Positions 15,974-25,600 of a stretch of 64,000 nucleotides of DNA are shown one piece after another. A model generated the notes under the pieces. The model did no database searches, was not told the origin of the DNA, and was given only the letters and a program-made list of their open reading frames with translations. A program made the translations under genes and the position numbers. Source of the stretch: Thalassomonas haliotis (GTDB taxonomy: Bacteria; Pseudomonadota; Gammaproteobacteria; Enterobacterales; Alteromonadaceae); assembly GCF_028657945.1 (NCBI RefSeq), contig NZ_CP059693.1, positions 2,976,001 through 3,040,000 on the forward strand, in the 5' to 3' direction. Every line of letters starts with the position of its first letter. Position 1 is the first letter of the stretch.

Positions 15974-16351
15974 ATGGCAAAGGCAATAATGGGCTGCCTT
16001 ATCATTGTCGGCCTGATTAATTTTATTCCGGTATTGGGCGTTTTTTCTGCGCAGAAATTAGAAAGTGTTTATGCTATCACTCTTGCGAGTAATGATCTTA
16101 TTATCCTGATGAGGCATCGAGCTTTGCTGTTTGGTGTGCTTGGTGGCTTTATTTTGTACTCAGCCTTTTATACATCCTATCAAACTGCGGCCATGGTTAT
16201 GGCCGGTGTGAGCATGCTTGGCTATGCCCTGTTAGTGCTTCTGGTTGGTGGTTATAACGAAGCAATATTTACAATCCTGCAGGTAGATCTGGTGGGCATT
16301 TTATTTCTTCTGGTCGCGGCGGTATTTAAATATCTTTCTCGGGATCGTTAG
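15974..16351 (+). CDS. Four-TM small membrane protein
   Basis: 125 residues with four hydrophobic spans (about 3-22, 47-65, 70-92 and 99-120) and a conserved-looking NDLIILMRHRALLFGVLGG motif after the first. Similar proteins are often labelled phosphopantetheine adenylyltransferase in databases, a name unsupported by this sequence, which has no nucleotidyltransferase HxGH motif. ATG 15974 has AGGA 7 nt upstream; the open frame extends to 15851 but without homology-like sequence. Function unknown. Confidence 0.65.
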   Translation: MAKAIMGCLIIVGLINFIPVLGVFSAQKLESVYAITLASNDLIILMRHRALLFGVLGGFILYSAFYTSYQTAAMVMAGVSMLGYALLVLLVGGYNEAIFTILQVDLVGILFLLVAAVFKYLSRDR

Positions 16352-16695
16352 CAAGGGTATGCATGGGATAACACAGTACTGACCATGATTTAGCTGTTGC
16401 ATGTAGCGGTTATCGGGAATAGCTACAAGTTGGTGGCAAGCCGGTTTGACTTGCATCTGAGGAGCCTATAGTAATCTTCATGCTCATGCTCATGCTCATG
16501 CTCAAGCGAATGCAATGCGAGAGAGGAGAAGTAAAATTAATGGCCGGGGCTGTCTGTGTACAGTGATGAATTTCAGTAAAGAGGAGAAATAAAGCCAGCA
16601 ACTCCTTACTGTCGGGTAAATGTCATGTTAAATTCGTACCCGACACTCAGCAAATTAAAGGATACTCGTGATTCTTAAGTCCAGGGGGAAATTTA
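16352..16695 (+). other. Gene-free stretch with a short tandem repeat
   Basis: No gene supported. It contains four copies of CATGCT (16479-16502). Just before the next gene, GATTCTTAA occurs twice (at about 16669 and 16697). Confidence 0.4.
16479..16502. repeat. (CATGCT)x4 tandem repeat
   Basis: Four perfect consecutive 6-nt units in a non-coding stretch, a possible slippage-prone locus. Confidence 0.85.
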
Positions 16696-17163
16696 ATGAT
16701 TCTTAAAGAATTACGTATCAGCCGCCAGCTTTCACAAGAGCAATTAGCGCAAATGTCCGGATTAAATGTCAGGACCATTCAGCGGATAGAGAGCGGCAAA
16801 AATGCCAGTACAGAGTCGCTTAAATGCCTTGCATCGGCGCTAAGTGTTGATGTATCAACCTTGAAACAGGACAAATTTTTTCCGGATAAAAGTTCAGACA
16901 ATTGGAAAAGCTTATCTTTGCTGTTGAAAATTTGGTTTATGCTCAACTTCCTGCAAATTCGCTCTAAAAGAGCAACGGCTGTACGAGTTGAAGTGATATC
17001 GCATGTTAGCGGCTTTATTTTTTGCTGTTTAGGACTTATCAATGAAGCCGCGCTTGCGGGAGGATTAATTATGCTCGCTACCGGCTATTTGTTTCATCTG
17101 TTAAAATGGCAGGGTGATAAGTACGGTATCTGGTTTGAACATCAAACGATTAAAGGCAGCTAA
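16696..17163 (+). CDS. XRE-family regulator with C-terminal two-TM domain
   Basis: 155 residues. Residues 1-60 form an XRE/Cro helix-turn-helix (RQLSQEQLAQMSGLNVRTIQ, then RIESGK). The C-half has two hydrophobic segments (about 104-118 and 121-137) of the 2TM-domain type, so it is a membrane-tethered DNA-binding protein. The GGGGG tract about 8 nt before ATG supports the start. The stop TAA is immediately followed by CAAG, part of an attC-like candidate, suggesting a cassette gene. Target unknown. Confidence 0.75.
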   Translation: MILKELRISRQLSQEQLAQMSGLNVRTIQRIESGKNASTESLKCLASALSVDVSTLKQDKFFPDKSSDNWKSLSLLLKIWFMLNFLQIRSKRATAVRVEVISHVSGFIFCCLGLINEAALAGGLIMLATGYLFHLLKWQGDKYGIWFEHQTIKGS

Positions 17164-17226
17164 CAAGTTTTAGCACCTTAAATGCCGGACACTCGTTCCT
17201 CGGATAGCTGTGTAAAACGCTATGGC
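17159..17226 (+). other. attC-like candidate after the XRE gene
   Basis: It starts GCTAACAAG at the XRE stop codon. Arms GTTTTAGCAC (17167-17176) and GTGTAAAAC (17210-17218) pair with one extrahelical G. The right core reads CGCTATG instead of the expected CGTTATG. About 68 nt, plausible but degenerate. Confidence 0.45.
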
Positions 17227-17230
17227 GCAC

Positions 17231-17302
17231 AATTAAGGCAATTAAGGCAATTAAGGCAACTAAGGCAACTAAGGCAACTAAGGCAATTGAGGCAATTGAG
17301 GC
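17231..17302. repeat. 9-bp tandem array, eight units in three sequence classes
   Basis: AATTAAGGC x3, AACTAAGGC x3, AATTGAGGC x2, then a partial AGCCAAGG, ending 9 nt before the start of the next gene. Each unit contains a Shine-Dalgarno-like AAGG or GAGG. Confidence 0.95.
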
Positions 17303-17317
17303 AGCCAAGGACCCGGG

Positions 17318-17800
17318 ATGAGTGATAGAGTAAAAGTAGCATTAAAATGGTTGAAAGGCGTGCTGGATGCCCAGCAGGTGCAGTATCAAATTGTTGGTGG
17401 GCTGGCTGCAACAATTCATGGTGGCAGCCGTGAAGTAGCCGACATTGACCTTTATATTCACCAAACTGATGCAGACAAGATCTTCTCTCAAGTTACTGCT
17501 TATATCTCGAAACCTTTAACTCACTACGTTGGCGGGGCATGGGACTTAGACTACTTCCAGATAATCTATCAATCGCAAAAGATTGAAATAGGTTTATTCC
17601 CCGGCACTAAAATTCAGTCGTCTGAAAACGGCTCTTGGCATGAATTGCAAACGAACTTTTCTAACTCGGTAATAAAGAGTTATTTGGGTATAGCAGTCCC
17701 GGTAATGCCTGTTGAAGAACTCATCAGTTATAAACGTATTCTTGGGCGTGAAGTTGATTTTATTGATATTCAAGAGTTGACTCGGGTATCAGGGCTGTAA
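17318..17800 (+). CDS. Nucleotidyltransferase-fold protein
   Basis: 160 residues. VGGLAATIHGGSREVADIDL gives the GG...DxD active-site pattern of the minimal nucleotidyltransferase superfamily (G27-G28, D42, D44), the fold of MNT/MenA-like antitoxin or toxin AMPylases and of aminoglycoside-modifying enzymes. Substrate cannot be told. A downstream VEELISYKRILGREVD segment is common in such proteins. ATG 17318 follows the 9-bp array closely, so ribosome binding probably uses an AAGG of the array. The TAA stop overlaps the left core of a convincing attC-like site, exactly as in integron cassettes. Confidence 0.7.
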   Translation: MSDRVKVALKWLKGVLDAQQVQYQIVGGLAATIHGGSREVADIDLYIHQTDADKIFSQVTAYISKPLTHYVGGAWDLDYFQIIYQSQKIEIGLFPGTKIQSSENGSWHELQTNFSNSVIKSYLGIAVPVMPVEELISYKRILGREVDFIDIQELTRVSGL

Positions 17801-17893
17801 CAAGCTGTTAAACAAAGGTAAAATACAGTTGGCTTTTGCTCCTTCATCACTTATTCTAAGCAACTATTTTTAGCCTGTTAAAGGCTGTTATGC
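17794..17893 (+). other. attC-like integron recombination site
   Basis: About 100 nt. Left core TAACAAGC (17798-17805), right core GGCTGTTATGC (17883-17893). Outer arms 17798-17818 and 17874-17890 pair (TAACA..GC..TTTAACA..GG). Inner arms 17817-17833 (GGTAAAATACAGTTGGC) and 17860-17875 (GCAACTATTTTTAGCC) pair with unpaired bases on one arm. This matches the imperfect double-stem architecture of marine attC sites. The next gene starts 25 nt later. Confidence 0.72.
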
Positions 17894-17917
17894 CCGAGAA
17901 GCCAGGGTCAGGGGAGT

Positions 17918-18799
17918 ATGATGGTATTAAATATCCGGTTGATTGCTGTAGTGCTGTTTATTATTTTTGCCAATGGTGTGTTTCAGGCTCATGCCCAAAG
18001 CTCGACGACTGAAGCAGAGCAGATAAGCAAACCTTTATATAAACCCTTTATTGAAAGATATATTCTTGATGAGCTGAAACAGCTGCGCCAGGACCAGCAG
18101 GCGATGAAATCAGAGTTAATCGAGAAAGTATCTGTTGCCCGGTTGGATGCCTCAGACCGGGCCATCAGGTACACGGCAGATACAACAAACAATATTTTTT
18201 ACATCATCACAGCAGCAGCTTCTCTGTTGGTTCTGCTTGGCTGGAAATCATTGAAAGATATTAAAGACAACATTGAGTTAATAACAGAAAAAAGGGTGGA
18301 AACCCTTACTGTAGAATATGAAAAAAGACTCGATACCATAGAAACAGCTCTTAAAGAACGCTCTGCCCAAATTGTCGCTGCACAGCAAGACATCTCTGAT
18401 AATGCCCTTGTGCATTCGTTGTGGATGAGGGCCGGGCTTGAAAAAAGCGAACATGAAAAAATTAAAATTTACGATCAAATTTTAGAGGTAAATGCCAATG
18501 ACGTTGAGGCCTTAACGTATAAAGCCGATACACTTTTAGATCTTGATGAGGATTCCTGGGCATTGTCATTAGTCAATCAAGCCCTGGAGAACGACAGCGG
18601 TTACGCCTTGGCGTATTGGCAGAAAGCTTGTGCAGAAGCAAAACTAGAACTGTATAGCGAAGCTATCGCAGATATCAAGCAGGCACTTGAGCTTTCAAAA
18701 GCCCTGCAGGAAGAGCTGTTAACTGAATTGTATTTTGAGAATTTAAAAGACCATCCTGATTTCAATACCTTGACAGCCGGTATCAGTTCAGGAGCATAA
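17918..18799 (+). CDS. Membrane-anchored TPR protein, unknown function
   Basis: 293 residues: a signal peptide or first TM (about 5-25, AHAQ), a second membrane span near residues 92-110, a coiled-coil segment (115-165) and C-terminal TPR-like helices (NDVEALTYKADTLLDLD, YALAYWQKACAEAKLELY). It probably displays a TPR domain for protein interaction. Two ATGs (17918, 17921) follow GGGGAG closely; 17921 has the better spacing. It begins right after the attC-like site, so it is probably a cassette gene. Function not recognised. Confidence 0.65.
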   Translation: MMVLNIRLIAVVLFIIFANGVFQAHAQSSTTEAEQISKPLYKPFIERYILDELKQLRQDQQAMKSELIEKVSVARLDASDRAIRYTADTTNNIFYIITAAASLLVLLGWKSLKDIKDNIELITEKRVETLTVEYEKRLDTIETALKERSAQIVAAQQDISDNALVHSLWMRAGLEKSEHEKIKIYDQILEVNANDVEALTYKADTLLDLDEDSWALSLVNQALENDSGYALAYWQKACAEAKLELYSEAIADIKQALELSKALQEELLTELYFENLKDHPDFNTLTAGISSGA

Positions 18800-18835
18800 A
18801 GCGTCTGCTTTTGTGGCTAATACTAAGATATATAG

Positions 18836-19390
18836 ATGAATAAAATGAAAGTAATAGCAGTAAGCGGCGTGTCTGGCTGCGGTAAAACCTCGGTCATTAA
18901 ACAATTATCTCAGGAGTTTTCTTGCCCGTATTTACTTTTTGACGATCACAGGGATGACCATACTTATCCAAAGGATATGAAGCAATGGTTTAAAAATGGC
19001 GCTGATGTATCAGAGATCAAAACTCCTGAATTTGTCCATTCACTTCGTCATCTGAAAGCGCAAGGCAATAACGAGTTTCTTTTTGTCGAAGAACCATTTG
19101 GTCGGGGCAGGGACATAATTTCTTCGTTAATCGATCATGTGGTTTTATTGGATCAACCTATGGAAGTTTGTCTGTCGCGTGTGATCATGCGAAATATTAA
19201 CCATCCCTCGGGTGAGGCGCTAAATTCGATCCCCAGGTATTTAGCCATGTATGACGATCATTTTCGAGAAATATATATAGAACTCACCAATCAAGTCCGT
19301 GAAGATTGCGATCTTATTATTCAAGCCGTGACTTCAGTTGAATTAACGGCAAAAATAATTAGCAACTGGCTGAAAAATAATAAAAGCTAA
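18836..19390 (+). CDS. P-loop nucleoside/small-molecule kinase-like protein
   Basis: 184 residues with Walker A GVSGCGKTS (residues 11-19), FLFVEEPFGRG as a Walker B-like strand, and the R..NH...LID-type kinase context. It resembles the uridine-kinase/AAA_18 group of small P-loop kinases; the substrate is unknown. The ribosome site is poor; the second ATG (18845) is an alternative start. It lies 36 nt after the TPR gene with no attC-like site between, so the two may travel together. Confidence 0.65.
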   Translation: MNKMKVIAVSGVSGCGKTSVIKQLSQEFSCPYLLFDDHRDDHTYPKDMKQWFKNGADVSEIKTPEFVHSLRHLKAQGNNEFLFVEEPFGRGRDIISSLIDHVVLLDQPMEVCLSRVIMRNINHPSGEALNSIPRYLAMYDDHFREIYIELTNQVREDCDLIIQAVTSVELTAKIISNWLKNNKS

Positions 19391-19653
19391 AGTTTCGGTT
19401 GTATTTGCCGTAATGTCTTTGTTTGCAGAATGTAGCGAACAAGCTGTTGGACTTGAGAATATTGCCCTGGTTGCCAGGCAGGGCCAGTTTCAAAACTTGT
19501 TGAAAAATCAAAGTTACTTTCTTATTTCCAGAGCCGCCCTCCATTTTTGCCTGTAAAAATGGTGATGCTGTAAATTACTAAAAAATGTTCTCGCTAAGGC
19601 AGAACAGAGCCATTACCATATACGGCAAAATTAATTTAAAAAAGTGATCAAGT

Positions 19654-19992
19654 ATGTCCCTTCCTGCTTGCCCCAAGTGCAATTCTGAGTTTGTGTACCA
19701 AGATCAAAATCATTTGACCTGTCCGGAGTGTGCGCATGAATGGAACCCGTCAGAAGCCCCTGGCGAAGATGAAGCATTGACGATAAAAGATGCCAACGGA
19801 ACCTTGCTGGCAGAAGGTGATAAGGTCACGTTAATTAAAGATCTTAAAATAAAAGGCAGCTCCCAGGTGCTTAAAATTGGTACTAAAGCCGTTATCAGAC
19901 GAATCGTTGAAGGAAAAGATCATCAACTGGACTGCAAAGTGGATGGTGCAGGCGAAATGATGGTGACGGCGAAATTTGTCAAGAGAGCCTGA
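19654..19992 (+). CDS. yjdM: PhnA/YjdM family zinc-ribbon protein
   Basis: 112 residues. An N-terminal zinc ribbon (C6, C9, C23, C26; [21 protein letters not shown]) is followed by the PhnA C-terminal domain ([31 protein letters not shown]). The family is historically annotated as alkylphosphonate utilisation, but no phosphonatase activity is established for YjdM-type proteins and no phn genes are nearby. Complete and of family-typical length. It marks the return from accessory to ordinary chromosome. Confidence 0.9.
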   Translation: MSLPACPKCNSEFVYQDQNHLTCPECAHEWNPSEAPGEDEALTIKDANGTLLAEGDKVTLIKDLKIKGSSQVLKIGTKAVIRRIVEGKDHQLDCKVDGAGEMMVTAKFVKRA

Positions 19993-20093
19993 GTAAATTC
20001 AGGACGGTAGAGCTTATATAAGGTTAGCGTAAATTAAACTCCCGGCACGAGTAAAAAGCTGTTTTCAATGATTTTATTTATCAAAGGTTGTCT

Positions 20094-20807
20094 ATGACAT
20101 TAAGCACATCGAGACTCGACCGCTTTATCAGTACACAATGTCAGATCAGCCGCCGGGATGTCCGGTTAATGTTGGCGCAAAAGCGTATCTTGGTAGACGG
20201 GGTTATCGCCAATAATATCGACCATATTATTGATAAGTTTTCTCATATCAGCCTGGATAACCAAGTACTGCAGGCCAACCAGGCAAGTTATGTCATGTTG
20301 CATAAACCTGTTGGCGTGGTCAGTGCAACAAAAGATGCTCAACATAAAACCGTGCTTGATATATTGGATTTACCAGGGCATGTTGATAAAACGGATTTGC
20401 ACCTTGTCGGCCGCCTCGACTTGAACACGTCGGGTCTGGTATTGTTAACCAATGACAGTCGTTGGTCCGAGGGGTTAACCTCACCGGAAAAGAAGGTGGA
20501 AAAGTTATACCGGGTGACTTTGCAAAATAAGCTCAACGCCGATTACATTGAGGCGTTTAATCAAGGAATGTATTTTGCCTATGAAAAAATTACCACCCGC
20601 CCGGCTAAGTTGGAAATAATATCGGATCATGTTGCTATGGTGTCACTCGTTGAAGGTCGGTATCATCAAATAAAACGTATGTTTGGACGTTTTCAAAACC
20701 CGGTTGTTGCTTTGCACCGGGTGGCGATAGGCTCATTAATATTAACGGCGCAACTTAAAGTAGGGGAAAGCCGTTTATTAACACCGCAGGAAGTTGCCGG
20801 TATTTAG
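20094..20807 (+). CDS. rsuA: RsuA-family 16S rRNA pseudouridine synthase
   Basis: 237 residues. An N-terminal S4 RNA-binding domain (RLDRFISTQCQISRRDVR) and the pseudouridine synthase core with GRLDLNTSGLVLLTND; D109 is the catalytic aspartate. RsuA makes pseudouridine 516 in 16S rRNA. ATG 20094 is preferred over a TTG two codons upstream because AAAGG lies 6-7 nt before it. Other RsuA/RluB/RluE family members cannot be fully excluded, but the short length and SPEKKVEKLYRV motif fit RsuA. Confidence 0.82.
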   Translation: MTLSTSRLDRFISTQCQISRRDVRLMLAQKRILVDGVIANNIDHIIDKFSHISLDNQVLQANQASYVMLHKPVGVVSATKDAQHKTVLDILDLPGHVDKTDLHLVGRLDLNTSGLVLLTNDSRWSEGLTSPEKKVEKLYRVTLQNKLNADYIEAFNQGMYFAYEKITTRPAKLEIISDHVAMVSLVEGRYHQIKRMFGRFQNPVVALHRVAIGSLILTAQLKVGESRLLTPQEVAGI

Positions 20808-20959
20808 GCCTGATCTTTGCTGTCGACATATCAGGTAAGCACTGGTTTAGGATGTAACTCACGGGGCGTTTATTTTTAAAAGCAAAAAATAAAAACAAAG
20901 TGGCGGTGTTAGCGGCACTAAACAACATTATTCAAACCAAGCAAAGAATAAAAAACAAT

Positions 20960-21739
20960 ATGGATTATCTGGAAATTAATAAAGAAGCCTGGGACAAGCG
21001 TACCCAAGTGCATGTTAGCTCTCAATTTTATGATGTCGAAGGTTTTATTGCCGGCAAGTCTTCCCTTAATATCACAGAACGGCAGTTGCTGGGGGACGTC
21101 ACCGGCAAAAGTTTACTGCACCTGCAATGTCATTTTGGCCTGGATACTTTGTCCTGGGCCCGGCTGGGAGCTAAGGTAACCGGGGTAGACTTGTCATCAC
21201 AAGCGATAGCTCAGGCAAAGGCGCTGGCGCAAACCGTGAAGCTGCCGGCCCGCTTTATCAACAGCGATATCTATAGCTTTGGGGAAACCAGCAGCGAGCA
21301 ATTCGATATTGTTTTTACCTCTTATGGCGTTTTATGCTGGCTGCCGGATCTGGATCTTTGGGCAAAAACCATAGCTAAATCCTTAAAACCCGGGGGCCGC
21401 TTTCACCTGGTGGAATTTCATCCTTTCAACGATGTCTTGTCCGGATATTGTTATTTTCCGGGCAAGGCGCCGGATATTGAAGAAGAGGGAACTTATACCG
21501 AAAACTGCTCGGGCGAGACCTCGACGACACTGACCTGGCCACATTCTCTGAGCGAGGTTATAGCTGCCTTGATTAACGCGGGTATTGTAATCCAAGGTTT
21601 TCAAGAGTATGCCTACAGTCCCTATCATTGCTTCCCTGACCTTGAATATATTCAGGGGCAAGGTTACCGCTTGCTATTTAAAGGGCGAGCTATTCCTTTG
21701 CTTTACTCGGTAACGGGCCAAAAATCACCTGAAAAATAG
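20960..21739 (+). CDS. Class I SAM-dependent methyltransferase
   Basis: 259 residues. SAM-binding motif I is LLHLQCHFGLDTLSWARLG, the acidic end of strand 2 is VTGVDLSSQAI and motif IV is FDIVFTSYGVLCWL. It resembles uncharacterised bacterial methyltransferases beginning DYLEINKEAWD. The substrate is unknown. ATG 20960 precedes the conserved NKEAWDKR start; an upstream GTG-led extension to 20900 adds nothing family-like. The next gene follows 24 nt downstream. Confidence 0.82.
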   Translation: MDYLEINKEAWDKRTQVHVSSQFYDVEGFIAGKSSLNITERQLLGDVTGKSLLHLQCHFGLDTLSWARLGAKVTGVDLSSQAIAQAKALAQTVKLPARFINSDIYSFGETSSEQFDIVFTSYGVLCWLPDLDLWAKTIAKSLKPGGRFHLVEFHPFNDVLSGYCYFPGKAPDIEEEGTYTENCSGETSTTLTWPHSLSEVIAALINAGIVIQGFQEYAYSPYHCFPDLEYIQGQGYRLLFKGRAIPLLYSVTGQKSPEK

Positions 21740-21763
21740 ACACAGACAGAGAGGAGAGTGGCA

Positions 21764-22108
21764 ATGCCGCATTTTATTGTCGATTGTGCCGCTGAGCTGT
21801 TAACGCTTCAGCCGGAAGAAGAAATCATGCGTCGGCTGCATTTGTCTGCGCTGGAGTCTGGCTTATTTAAAGAAAGTGAAATTAAAGTACGCATTAATCC
21901 ATACAGCCGTTACAGCACAGGCGGAACACATGAGCCTTTTCTTCATGTTTTTGCCAGCATAATGCAGGGGCGAAGTTGCCAGCAAAAAGCCGCACTTTCA
22001 AAGCAGATGGTGACTGAGCTTGTTGCTATGTTCCCCGGGCTAGTTAATATTGCCATGAATGTCAGCGAATTTGAAAAGTCTACCTATTGCAACCGGAATA
22101 TGCTCTAA
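21764..22108 (+). CDS. 5-carboxymethyl-2-hydroxymuconate isomerase-like tautomerase
   Basis: 114 residues of the CHMI (HpaF-like) branch of the tautomerase superfamily. MPHFIVDCAAELL supplies the catalytic Pro after Met removal, and the C-half RINPYSRYSTGG with HVFASIMQGR is family-typical. In E. coli C this enzyme isomerises CHM in homoprotocatechuate degradation; no other hpa genes are seen here, so the role is open. ATG 21764 has GAGGAG 7 nt upstream; the GTG at 21758 lies too close to that site. Confidence 0.82.
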   Translation: MPHFIVDCAAELLTLQPEEEIMRRLHLSALESGLFKESEIKVRINPYSRYSTGGTHEPFLHVFASIMQGRSCQQKAALSKQMVTELVAMFPGLVNIAMNVSEFEKSTYCNRNML

Positions 22109-22679
22109 GGCTATTTCCCGTGCACTGCACTAATGCCTAATGGCACAAAACATCAGGCAAGATAGCTGCGGTCACTGGGTCAGGCTTTAGCTAGTATTAT
22201 CCCTTTTTACGGCAGTCAGGCCATCTTTGCCGGATGAGCAGTCTTGCGCTCCCGCCGGGCAGGTGACTTTTTGAGCACTAAGTTTGCAATATGCTTCAGT
22301 AGCATAATCCGGCATAAACCATAGCCGAGCATAGATAAAAAGGGCTGATTTGCAGTCGCCCCATAATTGTGTCAAGCTTGAGGTGTGCGTTATTTGCTCG
22401 TTTTTCCCGGGTTATTGCTTTAATGTATACCGGTTAATTCGCTTTTTTCTGTGCGCTTTTTATGCAAAGCTTAAAGTGAAAATTTTACCTATTGCCTGAT
22501 AAGGCGCAGGAGAAAAAGGCAGAAAGAGAAAAGGGCAAATAATGTGGCTTTCCCGGCTTTAACTAAGCCTGCAAGATAAAACTTAAATACAGTTCAACCG
22601 GCTACATGGAGGTAGAGACCTCCTGCTAGCAGGTCATTCCCGGTTAAGAGCAGCAATTTCTGAACACGGGAGCAGTAGT
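22109..22679 (+). other. Gene-free stretch before pilY1
   Basis: No supported gene, repeat or strong promoter. A minus-strand open frame at 22187-22375 exists but begins with TTG and lacks a ribosome site. Confidence 0.4.
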
Positions 22680-25600
22680 ATGAACAAGTGGTTAGGGTGC
22701 GGTTTACTTATTTTGATCTCAGGTTATCTTGCGGCTGAAGATATTGAACTCTATGTCGGCGATGTTTCCCAGCGCAGCGGCACTAAACCCCAGGTACTGA
22801 TCATTTTCGACAACTCAGGCAGTATGAGTACCACGGAAGAAGTCAAAACCCCTTACGATCCCGATACCGTTTATCCCGCCATCGGCGGTTTCAGCAGTTT
22901 ATCCGATAAATTTATTTATTTTACCAAAGGCACCGGGATTGACGGCACTATCCCGGTGCCTGACAGCCCAAGCGAAGCCCGGCGTTTTTTAGATGATATT
23001 AACAGCTGCCATACCGCCAAATTACGCCTGGACAGTGTCGGCTATTATACCGGCCATATCCGAGAATATAGCTTTCAGGGTAACTCCGGCAGCTGGCAGG
23101 AGATCCCCGATAACAGCGGCGCCAACATTGAAGTTATCGACTGCTGGGATGACGTTAACCTGCTGGATCCGGAAAATGCCGGTATCTTAAAGAAAAACTC
23201 ACCGTTAGAAGCCTTACCCCATGGTTACCCGGTGGACGGACAGGGCAGCAAACAAAACCCGGTTTATTATACCGCCAATGCGGCAGATTCCCAGACCCAG
23301 CTGGGCACCGGGGAAGTGGTGACCTTATATACGGATAACTACCTGCGCTGGAGTCAAAGCGACAGTATTTCGACGATTAGCCGCAGCCGGCTTGATATCG
23401 CCAAGGATACCGTCACCGACTTGATTGAATCGGCGCCGTCGATTGATTTTGGCCTGCAAATTTTTAACCACAACCACAGCGGGGAATATACCCGTGATGG
23501 CGGGCGGGTGGTGTTTGGCATCCAGGAGAGTACCGAAGCGGCGCGCCAGGAGCTGATAGATATCATTACCCTGGAGCTGGATGCGGAAACCAATACGCCA
23601 CTCTGTGAAACCTTGTATGAGGCGCGCCGCTATTTTGGTGGTTTGTCGGTGGACTTTGGCGACAATGACTCAAACCGGGGGTCAAGATATAAAGGCAATA
23701 CCCCGCCACGGGATACCTCGGTAGAAGATAATAAAACCTATATTGCCCCTTATACCGGCTGTAGTAATCAGGTTTATGTCATTTTGATCACCGATGGCCA
23801 GCCGACCCGGGATCTGGCGGCAGATACTTATGTCAGCGGCCTGCCCGGCATAGGAGCGCCTTTTAATGTTAACGGCACCAATAACTACCTGGCGGCTTTG
23901 GCGGGCTGGATGAATACCAATGATATCAATGACGATATTGACGGCAACCAACATGCTACTTTATTTACTATCGGCTTTGGTGAAGATGCCATCAATGATG
24001 CCGGTGAATTGTTGCTTGAAGCTGCAACCTTAGGTGGCGGGCAATATTACCCCGCCGAAGACCCCAGCAGTTTACTTTCTTCGCTACAGTCGGCGCTGAT
24101 TGAAATTGCCCGTGAAAACACCAGCTTTACTTCACCGTCTATAGCTTCCAATAACTTCGACCGTACCGAAACCCTGGACTCGGTTTATTATGCGATGTTT
24201 TTACCGGATCGGGGACCGCGCTGGCAGGGCAATATTAAAAAGCTTAAAGTTGTTAACGGGGTGCAGGTGGACAGGACCAATAGCTCGGCCATCAACAGTG
24301 AAGGCAGTATAGAAGACAGTGCCAAAACCTTTTGGACCGAGTCAGCAAGTGCTGATGGCAATGAGGTTAAAGAGGGCGGGGTGGCAGAAATGCTGCGCAC
24401 TAAAAGCGACCGTAATATTTTAAGTGATCTCGGTGCTTCCGGCGCTTTGGTCTCCCTGACCAAGGCCAATGCCGAAGCGGCCTATGGCGGCAGTGCCGCC
24501 CTGGCGGCAAAACTGGATGTGGCTGAGGATGAAGTTGAAGCCCATCTTGACTGGGCCATGGGCGAAGATGTCGATGATGCCGATAATGACGGTTCCACTG
24601 CGGATATCCGCTTTGATGTTTTTGCCGACCCGTTACATTCCAAGCCGCTGGTGATCAATTATGGCGGTTCCAGTGCGTCCCAGGATGTCCGTATTATTAT
24701 CGGCACCAATGCCGGGGTCCTGCATATGTTTGACGATAACGGCGATAGTGTGGACGAAAGTTGGGCCTTTATGCCTAAGGAGTTTTTCCCCAATATCAAA
24801 ACCCTGAAGAATAATTATCCTACCTCCGCTAAGGTCTATGGCATTGACGGCTCGGCCTCTTCCTACATTTTAGATAATAACGGTGACGGTACCATCAGCA
24901 GCGCCAGTGGCGATAAAGCCTGGATTTTTGTCGGCCTGCGCCGGGGCGGCTCTTCTTATTATGCCCTGGATATCACCATTCCCGATTCGCCGAAATTATT
25001 GTGGCATATTGACAGCAGCACATCGGGTTACAGCGAACTGGGACAATCCTGGTCGCAACCCAGGGTCGGATATTCGGCACTTAATGTTGTCAGCGGCACT
25101 GCCAGTCCGGTGATTTTTTTCGGCGGCGGTTATGACATTGGTAAAGACAGCCCGGGGGCCGGCAGCAATGACAGTGTCGGCAGGGCTATTTATATGGCGG
25201 ATGCCAAAACCGGTACCTTATTGTGGAGTTTGAGTCCGGCCACCGCATCCGGTAACCATACCCAGGTATCTAGCTTAACCGACAGTATTCCTGCCAGTAT
25301 AGGTACCTTAGACAGTGACGCAGACGGCCTGATAGACCGCTTATATGCCGGAGATAGCGGCGGCAATGTCTGGCGTGTTGATATGCCCGGCAATACCCCC
25401 AATAGCAGTGATACCCCGTGGACGGCTTTTAAACTGGCGCAGCTGGGCGGCAGCACGACCGCAGATGACAGGCGATTTTTCAGTGAGCCTTCCATTGTCA
25501 GGACATTGATCAGCGATACCATAGAGACTTCAGTTACCGATGAACACAATGAAACCACCACGGTAGTCACGCGCCAGGAAAGGCCTTATGAGGCGATTTT

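Noticed and set aside
19441-19510. AACAAG...CTTGTTG imperfect inverted repeat after the P-loop kinase gene
   Set aside because: It lacks the right-hand GTTATGC-type core and internal stem of an attC site; left unannotated.
22187-22375. Minus-strand 62-codon open frame with four Cys upstream of pilY1
   Set aside because: It starts with TTG, has no ribosome site, no signal peptide and no recognisable family. Codon use is plausible, so it stays a weak possibility only.
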